Shown: piece by piece, positions 49,289-58,935 of the stretch
Numbering within the stretch: the stretch's first letter is position 1
Layout: each line of letters begins with the position of its first letter
Assembly (NCBI RefSeq): GCF_950101795.1
Contig: NZ_CATNLZ010000033.1
Coordinates: 122,916 to 186,915 of the forward strand
From: Nocardioides sp. T2.26MG-1
GTDB lineage: Bacteria; Actinomycetota; Actinomycetes; Propionibacteriales; Nocardioidaceae
Reading direction: 5' to 3'
DNA: 64,000 nucleotides
The notes under the pieces: generated by a model
Seen by the model: the letters and a program-made list of their open reading frames with translations, nothing else
Databases searched by the model: none
What the model was told of the DNA's origin: nothing
Position numbers and translations under genes: made by a program

Positions 49289-50472
49289 ACCGCCCCCTCC
49301 GCCCGCAGCCGCGCGATCTCGTCGGCGGGTAGGCCGAGCTCGGCGAGCACCTCGTCGGTGTCGGCGCCGTGGCCGCGGCCGGACCAACGCACCTCCCCCG
49401 GCGTCTGGGAGAGCCGGAACAGCACGTTCTGCATGACCAGCGACCCGAGGTCGGGGTCGTCGACGGTGAGGGCCGTGCCGCGGGCTCGGTACTGCGGGTC
49501 CTCGAGCACGCCGCGCACGTCGTACACCGGGCTCACCGCGGCCTCGGCCGCCTCGAACGCGGCGAGCACCTCGGCGCGGTCCCGCTCGGCGATCCAGCCG
49601 CCGACGGCCGCGTCGAGCTCGTCGGCGTGCTCCGCCCGGCTGCCGCCGCCGGCGAACCACGGCTCCTCGGCCAGGTCCGGCCGCCCCACCATCCGCACCA
49701 CCCGCTCGGCGATGCTCTGCGAGCTCGTGGACACCGCGACCCACTCCCCATCGCGGGTGCGGTAGACGTTGCGCGGGGCGTTGTTGACCGAGCGGTTGCC
49801 GGTGCGCGGCTGCACGTAGCCGAGCTGGTCGTACGCCGTCAGCGGCGCGCCCAGCATCATCAGGATCGGCTCGATGATCGCCAGGTCCACGACCTGGCCC
49901 TCCCCCGTCGCGTCGCGGTGCCGCAGCGCGGCCATCACGGCGTACGCCGTGGCCAGCGCCGCGATCCCGTCGGCCAGGCCGAACGGCGGCAGGGTCGGTG
50001 GCCCGTCCGGCTCGCCGGTCACGGCCGCGAAGCCGCTCATCGCCTCGGCGAGCGAGCCGAAGCCGGGTCGCCCGGCGTACGGCCCGTCCTGCCCGAACGC
50101 CGTCACCCGCGCCATCACCAGCCCGGGGTTGTCGGCGAGCAGCACGTCCGGGCCGAGCCCCCACCGCTCCAGGGTGCCCGGCCGGAAGTTCTCGATGAGC
50201 ACGTCGGCGCCGGCCACCAGCCGCCGCATCGTGGCCGTCCCGTCGGGGTGCTTGAGGTCGAGGGTGAGCGTGCGCTTGTTGCGGCCCAGCGTCTTCCACC
50301 ACAGGCCCTGGCCGTCCTTGACCTGGCCGTGGCCACGGGCGGCGTCCGGCCGCCGGGGGTGCTCGACCTTGACCACCTCGGCGCCGAAGTCGCCGAGGTA
50401 CGTCGCGGCCAGCGGCCCGGCGAACAGCGTCGCGGCGTCCACGACCCGCAGGCCGGCGAGCGGTCCGGTCAC
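49285..50472 (-). CDS. Class III (CaiB/Frc) CoA-transferase
   Basis: A 395-residue enzyme that moves CoA between carboxylates via a bound Asp anhydride. It starts GPLAGLRVVDAATLFAGP, has IENFRPGTLERWGL near residue 92, and GLADGIAALATAYAVMAALR near residue 168, with the probable catalytic Asp, then GEGQVVDLAI. The GTG start overlaps the esterase stop by 4 nt. With the CitE-like lyase it would activate and cleave an acid, as in (S)-citramalate or itaconate breakdown, but with a different acid possible. Confidence 0.88.
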   Translation of the reverse strand: MTGPLAGLRVVDAATLFAGPLAATYLGDFGAEVVKVEHPRRPDAARGHGQVKDGQGLWWKTLGRNKRTLTLDLKHPDGTATMRRLVAGADVLIENFRPGTLERWGLGPDVLLADNPGLVMARVTAFGQDGPYAGRPGFGSLAEAMSGFAAVTGEPDGPPTLPPFGLADGIAALATAYAVMAALRHRDATGEGQVVDLAIIEPILMMLGAPLTAYDQLGYVQPRTGNRSVNNAPRNVYRTRDGEWVAVSTSSQSIAERVVRMVGRPDLAEEPWFAGGGSRAEHADELDAAVGGWIAERDRAEVLAAFEAAEAAVSPVYDVRGVLEDPQYRARGTALTVDDPDLGSLVMQNVLFRLSQTPGEVRWSGRGHGADTDEVLAELGLPADEIARLRAEGAV

Positions 50473-51428
50473 GGCAGACCCGCCTCGGTGGCGCCGAGCA
50501 CGTAGGGCAGGCCCTCGACGAACGCCGGCACCCAGACGTCCCAGTCGTGGCCGCCGTCGAGCACCCTCAGCTGGGAGGCGACGCCCTCGACCCGCTTGGC
50601 CGCGTTGTGGACCAGGGCGGTCTCGAGGTCGAGGTCGTGCCGCTGGTCCTCGGGAAGCGGGTTGGGCCACTCGTCGTCACCGACGGCGAGGAACAGGCGG
50701 ACCGGCAGGGCCGGGTCGAAGGAGGCCAGCAGCGACTGGTAGCCGAGCCGACGGTAGACGTCGTCGACGAACCGGTCAGGGCCGATGCCGAACGCGCCGA
50801 ACTCCCGTGTCGAGCTGTCGGCCGGCGGCAGCGGGTCGTAGACGGCCGGACTGAGCACGAGGCCGCCGGAGAACAGGTCCGGGTGGGCCAGGAGGTGGCG
50901 CAGCGCACCGGCCCCGCCCATCGAGTAGCCCCCGACGACCCGGTGCGCCCGATCGGCGCGGGTGCGGTAGGTCGCGTCGACGTGACCGACGAGGTCACGG
51001 GTCAGCGCGGTCTCGACCGGGCGGCCGGGCGGGGTGCCCGTGAACGCGGAGTCGACGTACCAGCTGCCGCCCTCCGACCACGGCGCGTCGGGCATCACGA
51101 CGACCACCGGCGGCACCTGACGCCTGTGGATCATCGCGTCGAGCGTGTCCTTGACCTCCGACCAGCCGTCCAGGTCGTCGCCGCGCCCGTGCAGGAGGTA
51201 CGCCGAGGCGTGGCGGGCGCGGCGCCGGGCGTAGCCAGCGGGCAGGTAGACGCGGTAGCGGATCTCCTCCCCCAACGCAGGTGACCACGCGCTGCCCGAC
51301 TCGATCCGCCCCGGCCGGGGGCGGGTGGCCACACCGGCCGCGCCGCTGGTGGCGCCGACGGTCGCGCCGGCGCCCAGCAGCCCCGCGCCGGTCGCGCTGA
51401 GGGCCTGTCGCCTGCTCATGATCGCCAT
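50469..51428 (-). CDS. Tat-exported esterase (esterase D/PF00756-like)
   Basis: A 319-residue alpha/beta hydrolase. The N-terminus MAIMSRRQALSATGAGLLG contains the twin-arginine motif SRRQALS and a hydrophobic stretch, so it should be exported folded. The catalytic Ser169 is in GYSMGG; the acid is probably in VGDDEWP and His in GGHDWDVW. Resembles the feruloyl/trehalose-ester esterase type. GAGGAGGA is just before the ATG. It overlaps the fusion gene's end by 13 nt. It may release ester-linked substrate outside the cell before import. Confidence 0.88.
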   Translation of the reverse strand: MAIMSRRQALSATGAGLLGAGATVGATSGAAGVATRPRPGRIESGSAWSPALGEEIRYRVYLPAGYARRRARHASAYLLHGRGDDLDGWSEVKDTLDAMIHRRQVPPVVVVMPDAPWSEGGSWYVDSAFTGTPPGRPVETALTRDLVGHVDATYRTRADRAHRVVGGYSMGGAGALRHLLAHPDLFSGGLVLSPAVYDPLPPADSSTREFGAFGIGPDRFVDDVYRRLGYQSLLASFDPALPVRLFLAVGDDEWPNPLPEDQRHDLDLETALVHNAAKRVEGVASQLRVLDGGHDWDVWVPAFVEGLPYVLGATEAGLP

Positions 51429-54223
51429 CGTTCCTCCTCGAGATCCACCGCGCACCGGAACCCGATGCACTCCGAGCGGCTGGTGCCCGCCTGCGTCAGC
51501 AGGTAGCGCACCGACCAGCTGGGGTCCTGTGGCCCGCCGTCGACGTACCACTCCGAGCCCTCGGCCGCGAACCACGAGCCGCCCTTGAGCACGCACCAGC
51601 GGGTGCGGCCGTCGCGGTGCTCGCTCTCGGTCCACTGCCACATCAGCGGCTCGCGCCTCGACCAGCCGGGCAGCCCGGCCGCGGCCTGCCACTCGTCCTC
51701 GGTGGGGAGGCGGGCGCCGCGCCAGCGGGCGTAGGCCCGAGCGTCGTCGAGGTCCACGTGGCTGACCGGGTCGTCCTCGGCGCCGGGCCGTGGTGCGCCG
51801 TCGGCCCAGTGCGCGAGGAAGCGGTGCCTCTCGGCCGGGCGGTAGCCGCTGTCGGCGAGGAACCGGGCGAACTCGGCGTTGCTGACCTCGGCCGCGTCGA
51901 CGGCGACCCGCCCGAGCCGGACCGTCCGATGCGCGGTGCGCACCCGGTGCAGGCGCGGCGGCAGCGGCTTCCAGTCGCCGACGTACGGCGCGTCCTCGTA
52001 GAGCCCGGTCTCGCGCTGGCGCCAGCGCAGCTCGAGGTCGCGCTCGCCGGCCTCGACGACGACCGCGTCCGGAGCCGGCGTGCCGACCGCACGCGGTGCG
52101 GCCACCCGCACGGGCACCGGCCGCTCGACCGGGGCCCCGACGTCGACGAGCACGGGCTGCGGCGGCTCGGGGGTGCCGCGGACGAAGGCCGCCACTCCGC
52201 CGGCGGGCACGGTGCCGTCGCCCAGCAGCGGGTGGGCGCCGGCGACGACCGGTCCGGTGTGGTCGCTGTCGGTCGGGTTGACCACCGTGTAGACGTCGAC
52301 GTCCTGGAGGCGCCACCGGGAGCCGACGAGGCCGGAGGCGGCCGGGTGGAGCTCGGCCAGCGGCTCCCAGTCGCCGCGGAGGATGTGGTCGCCGAAGCGC
52401 CGGTAGACCTCGCGCATCGCGGCCAGTGTCGCCCGGTCGCGGGCACTCCAGTCCACCCGGACCCCGAAGACGACGTCCCAGATCAGCACACCGGCGCCGT
52501 TGAGCCACGCCGAGCGCAGCTCGTCGCCGTGGTCGCGGTTCCAGCGGCGGGTGTGGTGCATCATGTGCCGCTGCTCGAACCAGCGGGCGCGCAGCACCCC
52601 GGGGACCGGACTGTCGGCGAACCACTGCGCCCACGACGCCTGGTGGTCCGCGATCCGGGCGAGCGGGACCCGGGACTCCCCCTCGAGCACTGGCCGCGGC
52701 CGCAGCCCCGCCAGGGTCGCGAGCAGCTCGGGGTCGCCCTCCTTGAGGGTGTCCAGGAAGACGCCGTCGACCCCCAGCGAGGTGACCAGCCCGGCGAGGT
52801 TGGCGGCGTCGGACCGCCCCGTGCGGCGGGTGCCGATGTCCCAGGGGTTGTAGTCGAGGAAGACCCGGACCCCGCGCTCGTGCAGGTCGGCGACCAGCGC
52901 GTCCAGCCCCGGCACGTCGTACCAGTCGAACTGGTTGCGCGGGTCGATGCCGATCACCGGGTAGGCGTGCCAGAGGACGACGGCGTCGAGGGACCCGAAG
53001 CCGGCGTACGCCGCGAGCAGCCGGTCGGCGTCGAAGCGCTCCGCCTCCCAGTCGCGCACGGCCTCGTCCCAGAGCCAGACCATCGCGACGTTCCATGCGG
53101 TCGCCGCCCAGACGCACTGCGGGTCGTCGTAGAGCGCGGCGTCGTACACCGCGCGCTCCCGAGCATCGGCGCGCCACCGGTGCAACGCCGCGCGCCAGGC
53201 CGGCCGGTCGGCCGGGTCGTCGGGCGCCGCGAGGATCTTCGCCTCGTCGAGCACGGCGAGGTCGGCGCCCGGGTCGAGCGGCACCGTCGCCGGCAGGTCG
53301 ATCGGCCGCGGCGCGTGGGGGTCGAGCCGGGCGTCCACCTGCGCGGCGGTCGGGATCGAGGGCACCGCGCCGGAGGACTCGACGGCGATCGCGCCGGCCA
53401 CGACCGCGCGGCGGACCGCGGCGTCGAGGCCGGAGCCCGCGGCCAGGGCGGCGGCGAGGACGCCGGTGAACGTGTCGCCGGCACCGGTGGTGTCGACGAC
53501 GTCGGCCGGTACGCCGGGCACGCGGCGCAGCCCCTCGGCATCGCCGACGAGCGCGCCGGCCGCACCGAGCGTCACGACGACGGACCCGACCAGTCGGAGG
53601 AGCGCGGTCGCGGCGGCCTCGACATCGGGCTCGCCTGCAGGCTGGCTCACGAGGTCGGCGGCCTCGTGCTCGTTGACGACCAGCACGTCGACGCCGCGCA
53701 GGAGGGTCTCGGGCAGGTCGCGAGCCGGAGCGGCGTTGAGGACGAACCGCGCGCCGGCCGCCGCCGCCGCCGCGGCCGCCGCCGCGACCGCGGTCAGCGG
53801 CGTCTCGAGCTGGGCGACCACGACGCGGGCGCGGGAGATCGCGTCGAGGTCGCACTCCTCGAGCGCCGTGACCGCGGCGTTGGCGCCGCCGTCGACCACG
53901 ATCGCGTTCTCCCCGTCGGGCTGCACCATGATCCACGCGGTCCCGGTCGCGGCGGGCAGCGTCCGCACGCATCCGGTGTCGATGCCGGCGTCCAGCGCCT
54001 CGGTGAGCAGACGCCGTCCGGCGTCGTCGTCGCCGACCGCGCCGACCAGCGTGGTCGGGGCGCCGGCCCGGGCGGCGGCGACCGCCTGGTTGAGGCCCTT
54101 GCCGCCGGCGCGCTCCTCGCGGCCGGCGGCCAGGACCGTCACCCCCGGGGCGGGGATCGCCGGGACGGACGCGACCAGGTCGAGGTTGGCGCTTCCGATC
54201 ACCACGACGGCGGGCTCGCTCAC
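51416..54223 (-). CDS. Ribokinase / TIM-barrel / SUMF1-like fusion protein
   Basis: A 935-residue single ORF with three parts. Residues 1-~295 are a complete PfkB ribokinase: VVIGSANLDLV, AGGKGLNQAVAAARAG near residue 40, and DTTGAGDTF with catalytic Asp250. Residues ~300-760 form a TIM-barrel glycosidase-like domain (LDAVVLWHAYP, RVFLDYNPWD, GVDGVFLDT, then EGES) plus a beta-sandwich. Residues ~765-935 resemble the SUMF1/formylglycine-generating fold (LPTEDEWQAAAG, WQWTES, LKGGSWF, CIGFRCAV); the paired Cys needed by true FGE are not evident, and no sulfatase is nearby. The junction is a continuous frame with no stop. The GTG start overlaps the previous gene by 4 nt. Confidence 0.85.
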   Translation of the reverse strand: MSEPAVVVIGSANLDLVASVPAIPAPGVTVLAAGREERAGGKGLNQAVAAARAGAPTTLVGAVGDDDAGRRLLTEALDAGIDTGCVRTLPAATGTAWIMVQPDGENAIVVDGGANAAVTALEECDLDAISRARVVVAQLETPLTAVAAAAAAAAAAGARFVLNAAPARDLPETLLRGVDVLVVNEHEAADLVSQPAGEPDVEAAATALLRLVGSVVVTLGAAGALVGDAEGLRRVPGVPADVVDTTGAGDTFTGVLAAALAAGSGLDAAVRRAVVAGAIAVESSGAVPSIPTAAQVDARLDPHAPRPIDLPATVPLDPGADLAVLDEAKILAAPDDPADRPAWRAALHRWRADARERAVYDAALYDDPQCVWAATAWNVAMVWLWDEAVRDWEAERFDADRLLAAYAGFGSLDAVVLWHAYPVIGIDPRNQFDWYDVPGLDALVADLHERGVRVFLDYNPWDIGTRRTGRSDAANLAGLVTSLGVDGVFLDTLKEGDPELLATLAGLRPRPVLEGESRVPLARIADHQASWAQWFADSPVPGVLRARWFEQRHMMHHTRRWNRDHGDELRSAWLNGAGVLIWDVVFGVRVDWSARDRATLAAMREVYRRFGDHILRGDWEPLAELHPAASGLVGSRWRLQDVDVYTVVNPTDSDHTGPVVAGAHPLLGDGTVPAGGVAAFVRGTPEPPQPVLVDVGAPVERPVPVRVAAPRAVGTPAPDAVVVEAGERDLELRWRQRETGLYEDAPYVGDWKPLPPRLHRVRTAHRTVRLGRVAVDAAEVSNAEFARFLADSGYRPAERHRFLAHWADGAPRPGAEDDPVSHVDLDDARAYARWRGARLPTEDEWQAAAGLPGWSRREPLMWQWTESEHRDGRTRWCVLKGGSWFAAEGSEWYVDGGPQDPSWSVRYLLTQAGTSRSECIGFRCAVDLEEERWRS

Positions 54224-55584
54224 GCGGGCACCTCCCGGGGGACGAGGGCGAGGGTGCGGTCGGCGAGCTCGTCGAGCCCGACGCCGTCGAACCCCGGCAG
54301 GCTGCTCGCTACCCGGTTGCGCAGCGGCGCGACCCAGCGCTCCGCAATCCGGCGGCGCCCGGCGAGGGCGCCGCACACGGAGCCGACGGTCGCGCCGTTC
54401 GAGTCGGTGTCCCAGCCGCCGGTGACGACCGTGCAGATCCCGGCCTCGAGATCGCCCTCCCCGGCCGTGAGCGCGTACGCCACGAGCGCGGCGTTGTTCA
54501 GCACGTGCACCCAGTGCAGGTGCCCGTAGGCGGCGTAGAGCCGGTCGAGCGCCTCGTCCGTGGGCAGCCCGGACCGGCCGACCTCGACGCCGAGGCGGAT
54601 CGCCTCGACGTACCTGCTCCGGGGAGGCAGCACGCACAGCCCCGTCTCGACGACCTCGTCGACGTCGTCGCTGACCACGGCCTGGGCGCACATGGCGGCG
54701 ACGAACATCGCCCCATAGACGCCGTTGCGGACGTGGCTGAGGCGGGCGTCCACCCACGCGGCGCGGGCGGCGGCCGCGGGATCGCCCGGGTGCGCCCAGC
54801 CGTGCACGTCGGCTCGGATCTGGGCGCCGATCCACTCGCGGAACGGGTTGTGGCGGGTCGCGGTCCGCGGCGGTGACTCCCCGAGGAGCAGGTTGCGGTA
54901 GGCGATCCGCTCGGCGGTGAACACCCGGCCGGCCGGCAGGCTGGCCAGCCAGCTGTCGGCGACGTCCTGGGTCGTGAACCCCGACCCGTGGCGCTCGTGC
55001 AGGTCGAGGGCGAGCATCGCGAAGTTGAGGTCGTCGTCCTCGGGCATGCCGTCGATGTTCTCGGCGAGGCTGGTCGGCGCGCTGCGCCGGTTCCAGGGCC
55101 ATCGGGCCGCGACGTCGTCGGGCAGGCCGACGGCGGTGAACCAGTCGCGCAGCGGCCAGCGGCCCTGGCTCTGCAGGATCTCCCGGATCCCGTGCCGCGG
55201 GATCTTCTCGACCGGCTTGCCCAGCAGGCAGCCGGCGGCCCGCCCCGACCAGGCGCCGAGGATCCGATCGTCGAGGTCGTCCCCGACCATCGTGCGGCCC
55301 GGCGGGGTCGGCCAGGTCGCCTCGATGGCGGCGAGGTCGTCGGGCTCACGCTCGGCCAGGCTCGGGTCCCGGGGCAGCGCGGCGAGCTCGTCGAGGAGCT
55401 CGAGCGCGAGCCGGTCCAGCTCGTCGTCGCCCTCCTGCCCGACACCCGAGGCCGGAGCGTCGGGCTGCCCGCCGGCCGCCTCCCACCGGCGGCGCACGTC
55501 GGCGACGTCCTTGCCGTCGTCGGCGCTCGCGACCAGCTCGTGGGCGAGCAGGTCGGGTGCCTGGACCCAGGTCAGCCGGCTCAC
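54220..55584 (-). CDS. ADP-ribosylglycohydrolase family protein (second copy)
   Basis: A 454-residue all-helical protein. Its ARH core has LGAWSGRAAGCLLGKPVEK near residue 110, EDDDLNF (E182, D183-185), where the family usually has TDDT, and GGWDTDSNGA (D392, D394), the second metal pair. The first 100 residues are an extra region. The family cleaves ADP-ribosyl or related N-glycosidic bonds with two Mg ions; sugar-operon members probably act on glycosyl conjugates. GTG start overlaps ARH1's stop. Confidence 0.85.
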   Translation of the reverse strand: MSRLTWVQAPDLLAHELVASADDGKDVADVRRRWEAAGGQPDAPASGVGQEGDDELDRLALELLDELAALPRDPSLAEREPDDLAAIEATWPTPPGRTMVGDDLDDRILGAWSGRAAGCLLGKPVEKIPRHGIREILQSQGRWPLRDWFTAVGLPDDVAARWPWNRRSAPTSLAENIDGMPEDDDLNFAMLALDLHERHGSGFTTQDVADSWLASLPAGRVFTAERIAYRNLLLGESPPRTATRHNPFREWIGAQIRADVHGWAHPGDPAAAARAAWVDARLSHVRNGVYGAMFVAAMCAQAVVSDDVDEVVETGLCVLPPRSRYVEAIRLGVEVGRSGLPTDEALDRLYAAYGHLHWVHVLNNAALVAYALTAGEGDLEAGICTVVTGGWDTDSNGATVGSVCGALAGRRRIAERWVAPLRNRVASSLPGFDGVGLDELADRTLALVPREVPA

Positions 55585-56756
55585 CGGCCCACCTCCCCCA
55601 GCAGCGGCGCGCGACGCTCGGCGCGTCGGGCCGCGCGCTCGGCGTCCTTGGCGAAGACCTCGCGCGCCACCTCGGCGACCGTGTGTCCGGCGGGCTCGAG
55701 CGGGGTCCGGCTCGCCTCGGCGACCCGCGTCGCCCAGTCGCTGCGGACCGAGGCGTGGCCGCCGAGTGCGCCGCAGATCGCGCCGGCCATGCTGGCGATC
55801 GAGTCCGCGTCCCGGCCGTAGTTGACCCCGCCGAGCACCGCCTGCTCGTAGTCACCGCCGGCCACGAGCACCATGCCCAGCGCCACCGGGAGCTCCTCGA
55901 TGGACTTGATCCGGCTGGGCCGACGCGCGTCCATCGCGGGCTCGCGGTATGCCGGCCCGACGGTGTCGAACGGCGTCACCGCCTCCCGCAGCCGCGGGAT
56001 CGCCGCTCGCCAGTCGCTCACGCCCGAGGCCGCGTCGGCGACCGCGGCCACGGCGGCGCGGGTGCCGTCGTGGGCGAGCCTCAACGCCTCCTCGACCACC
56101 GAGGACGCGGTCGCGCCCGGCACGAAGGCCGCGGCCACGGCGGCGGCGAGCACGCCCGCCGCCTCGCGGCCGTAGCTCGACTGGTGCGGTGCGGCGACCT
56201 CGATGGCCTCCGCGTAGGCGCCGGCCGGATCGCCGGCGTTCACCACGCCCACGGGGGCCATGTACATGGCGGCCCCGCAGTTGACGATGTTGCCCGAGCC
56301 GGCCTCGCGGGGGTCGACATGCCCGTAGTGCAGGCGCGCGACCAGCCACTTCTCGGCGAGGAAGATCCGCTGCAGCAGCAGTGCCTCGGCCTCCAGCTCC
56401 GGCACCCACCGCTTCTCACCGATCAGCCGCGGCACCAGCTCGTCGGCGACCGCATAGGCGTCGAGGTGGTCGCGGCGCGCGGCGTACACGTCCACGAGCG
56501 CATGGGTCATCAACGTGTCGTCGGTGATGTGCCCGTCGCCCTTGTGGTACGGCGCGATCGGCCGCGCGTCACGCCAGTCGGGGTTGAACGGCGCGACGAT
56601 GCCGGTGACCCAGCCGTCGTACCGGTCCCGGATCTGCTCCGAGGTCCACCCCTCGGTCGCCCCGCCGAGGGCGTCGCCCACGGCGGAGCCGACCAGCGTC
56701 CCGAGAGCCTTGTCCGAGAGAGGGTCGAGCAGGGGGTCCAACGAGGTGTCGCTCAC
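55581..56756 (-). CDS. ADP-ribosylglycohydrolase family protein (first copy)
   Basis: A 391-residue ARH/DraG-like protein. The conserved metal motifs are complete: GSAVGDALGG at about residue 23, TDDT (78-81) and GRDADS (D316, D318). Likely to cut a glycosidic bond of an imported conjugate. It starts at GTG overlapping the binding-protein stop. Paired with a diverged second copy next door, so the two may use different forms of the substrate. Confidence 0.9.
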   Translation of the reverse strand: MSDTSLDPLLDPLSDKALGTLVGSAVGDALGGATEGWTSEQIRDRYDGWVTGIVAPFNPDWRDARPIAPYHKGDGHITDDTLMTHALVDVYAARRDHLDAYAVADELVPRLIGEKRWVPELEAEALLLQRIFLAEKWLVARLHYGHVDPREAGSGNIVNCGAAMYMAPVGVVNAGDPAGAYAEAIEVAAPHQSSYGREAAGVLAAAVAAAFVPGATASSVVEEALRLAHDGTRAAVAAVADAASGVSDWRAAIPRLREAVTPFDTVGPAYREPAMDARRPSRIKSIEELPVALGMVLVAGGDYEQAVLGGVNYGRDADSIASMAGAICGALGGHASVRSDWATRVAEASRTPLEPAGHTVAEVAREVFAKDAERAARRAERRAPLLGEVGR

Positions 56757-58051
56757 TTGTTGACCGACTCCCAGCCGTCGCTCAGCTCGGAGGCCAGCTC
56801 GTCAGCGGAGATGTCGTCGGCCAGGTAGCGCTGGAAGGCCGGCGTGGCGATCTGGTCCTTCCACTGCGGGTAGTTGGTGACCGACTGGAACGGCGCTGCC
56901 GCGAAGAACTGGCCACCCGCGAGGATCGTCGGCCAGCCGTTCTCGCCACCGGTGTCGGTCTCGACCTGGTCGGCGGCCGTGGAGGAGGCCGGGATCAGCC
57001 AGTCGCCCTCGGCGACCTTGGCGAGGTTCTCGGGCTGCATGTAGTAGTCGATGAACGCCGCGGCACCCTCGACGTCCTCGCTCTCCGCTGCGACCGACAG
57101 CGTCTGCGGGTTGGCGGCCTGGGCGGCGCTGTCGCCCGCGAGCACCGGCATCGCCACCCAGTCGAAGCCCTTGGGGGCGGACTCCGAGAGCGTCTGGGCG
57201 GCGTAGCTGCCCTGGACGGTCATCGCGTACTTGCCCTTGAGGAAGCCGGACATCACGTCCGACCCGCTCTGGGTGAGGGTGACGGGGTCGAGGGACTTGT
57301 CGTCGTACGTCATCTGGTGGATCCGTTCGGGGACGGCGAGCTCGGCGTCGCCGACCTCCATGGTGGCGTCGGCGCCGGTGCCCTGGAAGTACGCCGCCCC
57401 GTAGTTCAGGCCGAGGCTGAGCATCGTGGCCGTCGGGGAGGACAGGCCCCAGCCGACGCCGTACACACCGTCGCCGGTGGTCGCCTTCGCCGCGGCCATG
57501 AAGTCGTCCCACGCCCAGGTGTCCCCGGTCGGGATCTCCACCCCGGCCTTCTCGAGCAGGGTCTTGTTCGCGAACACCACGTAGCTCTGCAGCAGCGTCG
57601 GGGCGGCGATCAGCGTGCCGTCGACGGTCACGGTCTGCCAGACCTCGTCGGAGACCGCGGACGTGACGTCGTCGCTGAACGCGCCGTCGAGGTCGGCGAG
57701 GTAGCCCTGCTGCGCGAACTGGCTCATCGCGGCGGACTCGTACTGGATGATGTCCGGCGCGGTGCCACCCTGGAACTGGGTGACCAGCTGGTCCTGCACG
57801 GAGTCCCAGCTGCCCTGCACGTACTTCACCTGGACGTCGGGATGGTCGGCGTTCCAGGCGTCGACGATCTCCTTGGTGGCCTCCACGGTCGGCTCCTGGA
57901 AGGCGAGGCTCTGGAACCGCAGGGTCACCTTCTCGCCGCTGTCGCCGCTCTTGCTGTCGTCGTCGTCGGAGCTCGAGGACGTCGCACACCCGGCGAACGC
58001 CAGCGTGAGGGCGGCGGCGGTGGCGATGCCCACGGTCGTGCGGAGCTTCAT
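56753..58051 (-). CDS. Sugar-binding lipoprotein of operon B
   Basis: A 432-residue solute-binding protein (family 1). Lipobox LAFAGC at Cys22 and then a Ser/Asp linker; the mature body has the typical FAQQGYLADLDG and YVVFANKTLLEKAG segments. Catches the substrate outside. It lies third after two permeases, an unusual order; it begins 41 nt after the previous gene's stop, so it may be translated from its own Shine-Dalgarno. Confidence 0.93.
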   Translation of the reverse strand: MKLRTTVGIATAAALTLAFAGCATSSSSDDDDSKSGDSGEKVTLRFQSLAFQEPTVEATKEIVDAWNADHPDVQVKYVQGSWDSVQDQLVTQFQGGTAPDIIQYESAAMSQFAQQGYLADLDGAFSDDVTSAVSDEVWQTVTVDGTLIAAPTLLQSYVVFANKTLLEKAGVEIPTGDTWAWDDFMAAAKATTGDGVYGVGWGLSSPTATMLSLGLNYGAAYFQGTGADATMEVGDAELAVPERIHQMTYDDKSLDPVTLTQSGSDVMSGFLKGKYAMTVQGSYAAQTLSESAPKGFDWVAMPVLAGDSAAQAANPQTLSVAAESEDVEGAAAFIDYYMQPENLAKVAEGDWLIPASSTAADQVETDTGGENGWPTILAGGQFFAAAPFQSVTNYPQWKDQIATPAFQRYLADDISADELASELSDGWESVNK

Positions 58052-58092
58052 AGGTCTTGCCTTTCGTGAGTGGTGCGGTGGGGTGCGGGCGG

Positions 58093-58935
58093 TCAGCCCT
58101 TGACGGCTCCGGAGAGCAGTCCCGAGGTGAGGCGGCGCTGGATCAGCGCGAAGAACACGAGGCTGGGGATGGTGGCGAGCAGCGAGCCGGCGGCCAGGGC
58201 ACCGAGCTGCACCTGGCCCTCGGCGCCGACGAAGCGCGACAGCGTGAGCGGCAGCGTCACCTTCTCGGGGGTCTGGATCATCACCAGGGCGAAGAGGAAC
58301 TCGTTCCATGACGAGATGAACGCGAACAGCGCCGTCGCGACCACGCCCGGGCGCAGCAGCGGGAACACGATGCTGATCAGGATCCGCAGCCGGTTGGCGC
58401 CGTCGATCGCCGCTGCCTCCTCGAGGTCGCGCGGAATGTTGGCGACGAAGCCCATCAGCATCCACAGGCAGAACGGCATCGTGAAGACGACGTAGACGAT
58501 CGTCAGTCCGGGCAGCGAGTCGATGAGCTCGAACTGCTTGAGGATGAGGAACAGCGGGATGATCACGAGGATCGTCGGGAAGACCTGGCTGACCAGGACC
58601 CAGCCGAGGGTGACCGGGCGCAGGAACGTCTTGAAGCGTGCCAACCCGTACGCCGCGGGCAGCGCCAACAGCACCGTCAGCACGGTGGTCGCCACGGCCA
58701 CCTGCAGGCTGTTGAGCCCGGCGTGCACGAGGTTCGCCCGGTCGATCGCGTCGCCGAAGTTCGACAGCGTCGGCGAGGACGGGATCAACCCGCTGCCGCC
58801 GAGCGCGATCTCGCGGCTGTTCTTGAACGCCGTCGACAGCAGCCACAGCAGCGGGAACCCGAGGAACACGACGTAGGCGATCAGGGCGGCGTACTGTCCC
58901 GCGCGCCCGGCGGGGGAGATCCGAGCGGCGCTCAT
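58093..58935 (-). CDS. Carbohydrate ABC permease (MalG-like), operon B
   Basis: A 280-residue permease with six helices and EAA loop EEAAAIDGANRLRILISIVF near residue 181. Start ATG overlaps the MalF-like stop by 4 nt. No ATPase in the operon. Confidence 0.93.
   Translation of the reverse strand: MSAARISPAGRAGQYAALIAYVVFLGFPLLWLLSTAFKNSREIALGGSGLIPSSPTLSNFGDAIDRANLVHAGLNSLQVAVATTVLTVLLALPAAYGLARFKTFLRPVTLGWVLVSQVFPTILVIIPLFLILKQFELIDSLPGLTIVYVVFTMPFCLWMLMGFVANIPRDLEEAAAIDGANRLRILISIVFPLLRPGVVATALFAFISSWNEFLFALVMIQTPEKVTLPLTLSRFVGAEGQVQLGALAAGSLLATIPSLVFFALIQRRLTSGLLSGAVKG

Noticed and set aside
51416..51930. SUMF1-like domain as an active sulfatase-modifying enzyme
   Set aside because: The paired active-site Cys are not evident and no sulfatase gene is near, so I kept it as a fold-level call only.
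54224..55102. Upstream extension of the ribokinase fusion frame
   Set aside because: It runs through the ARH2 gene in another frame and is Arg-rich. The ribokinase begins cleanly at GTG 54221-54223.
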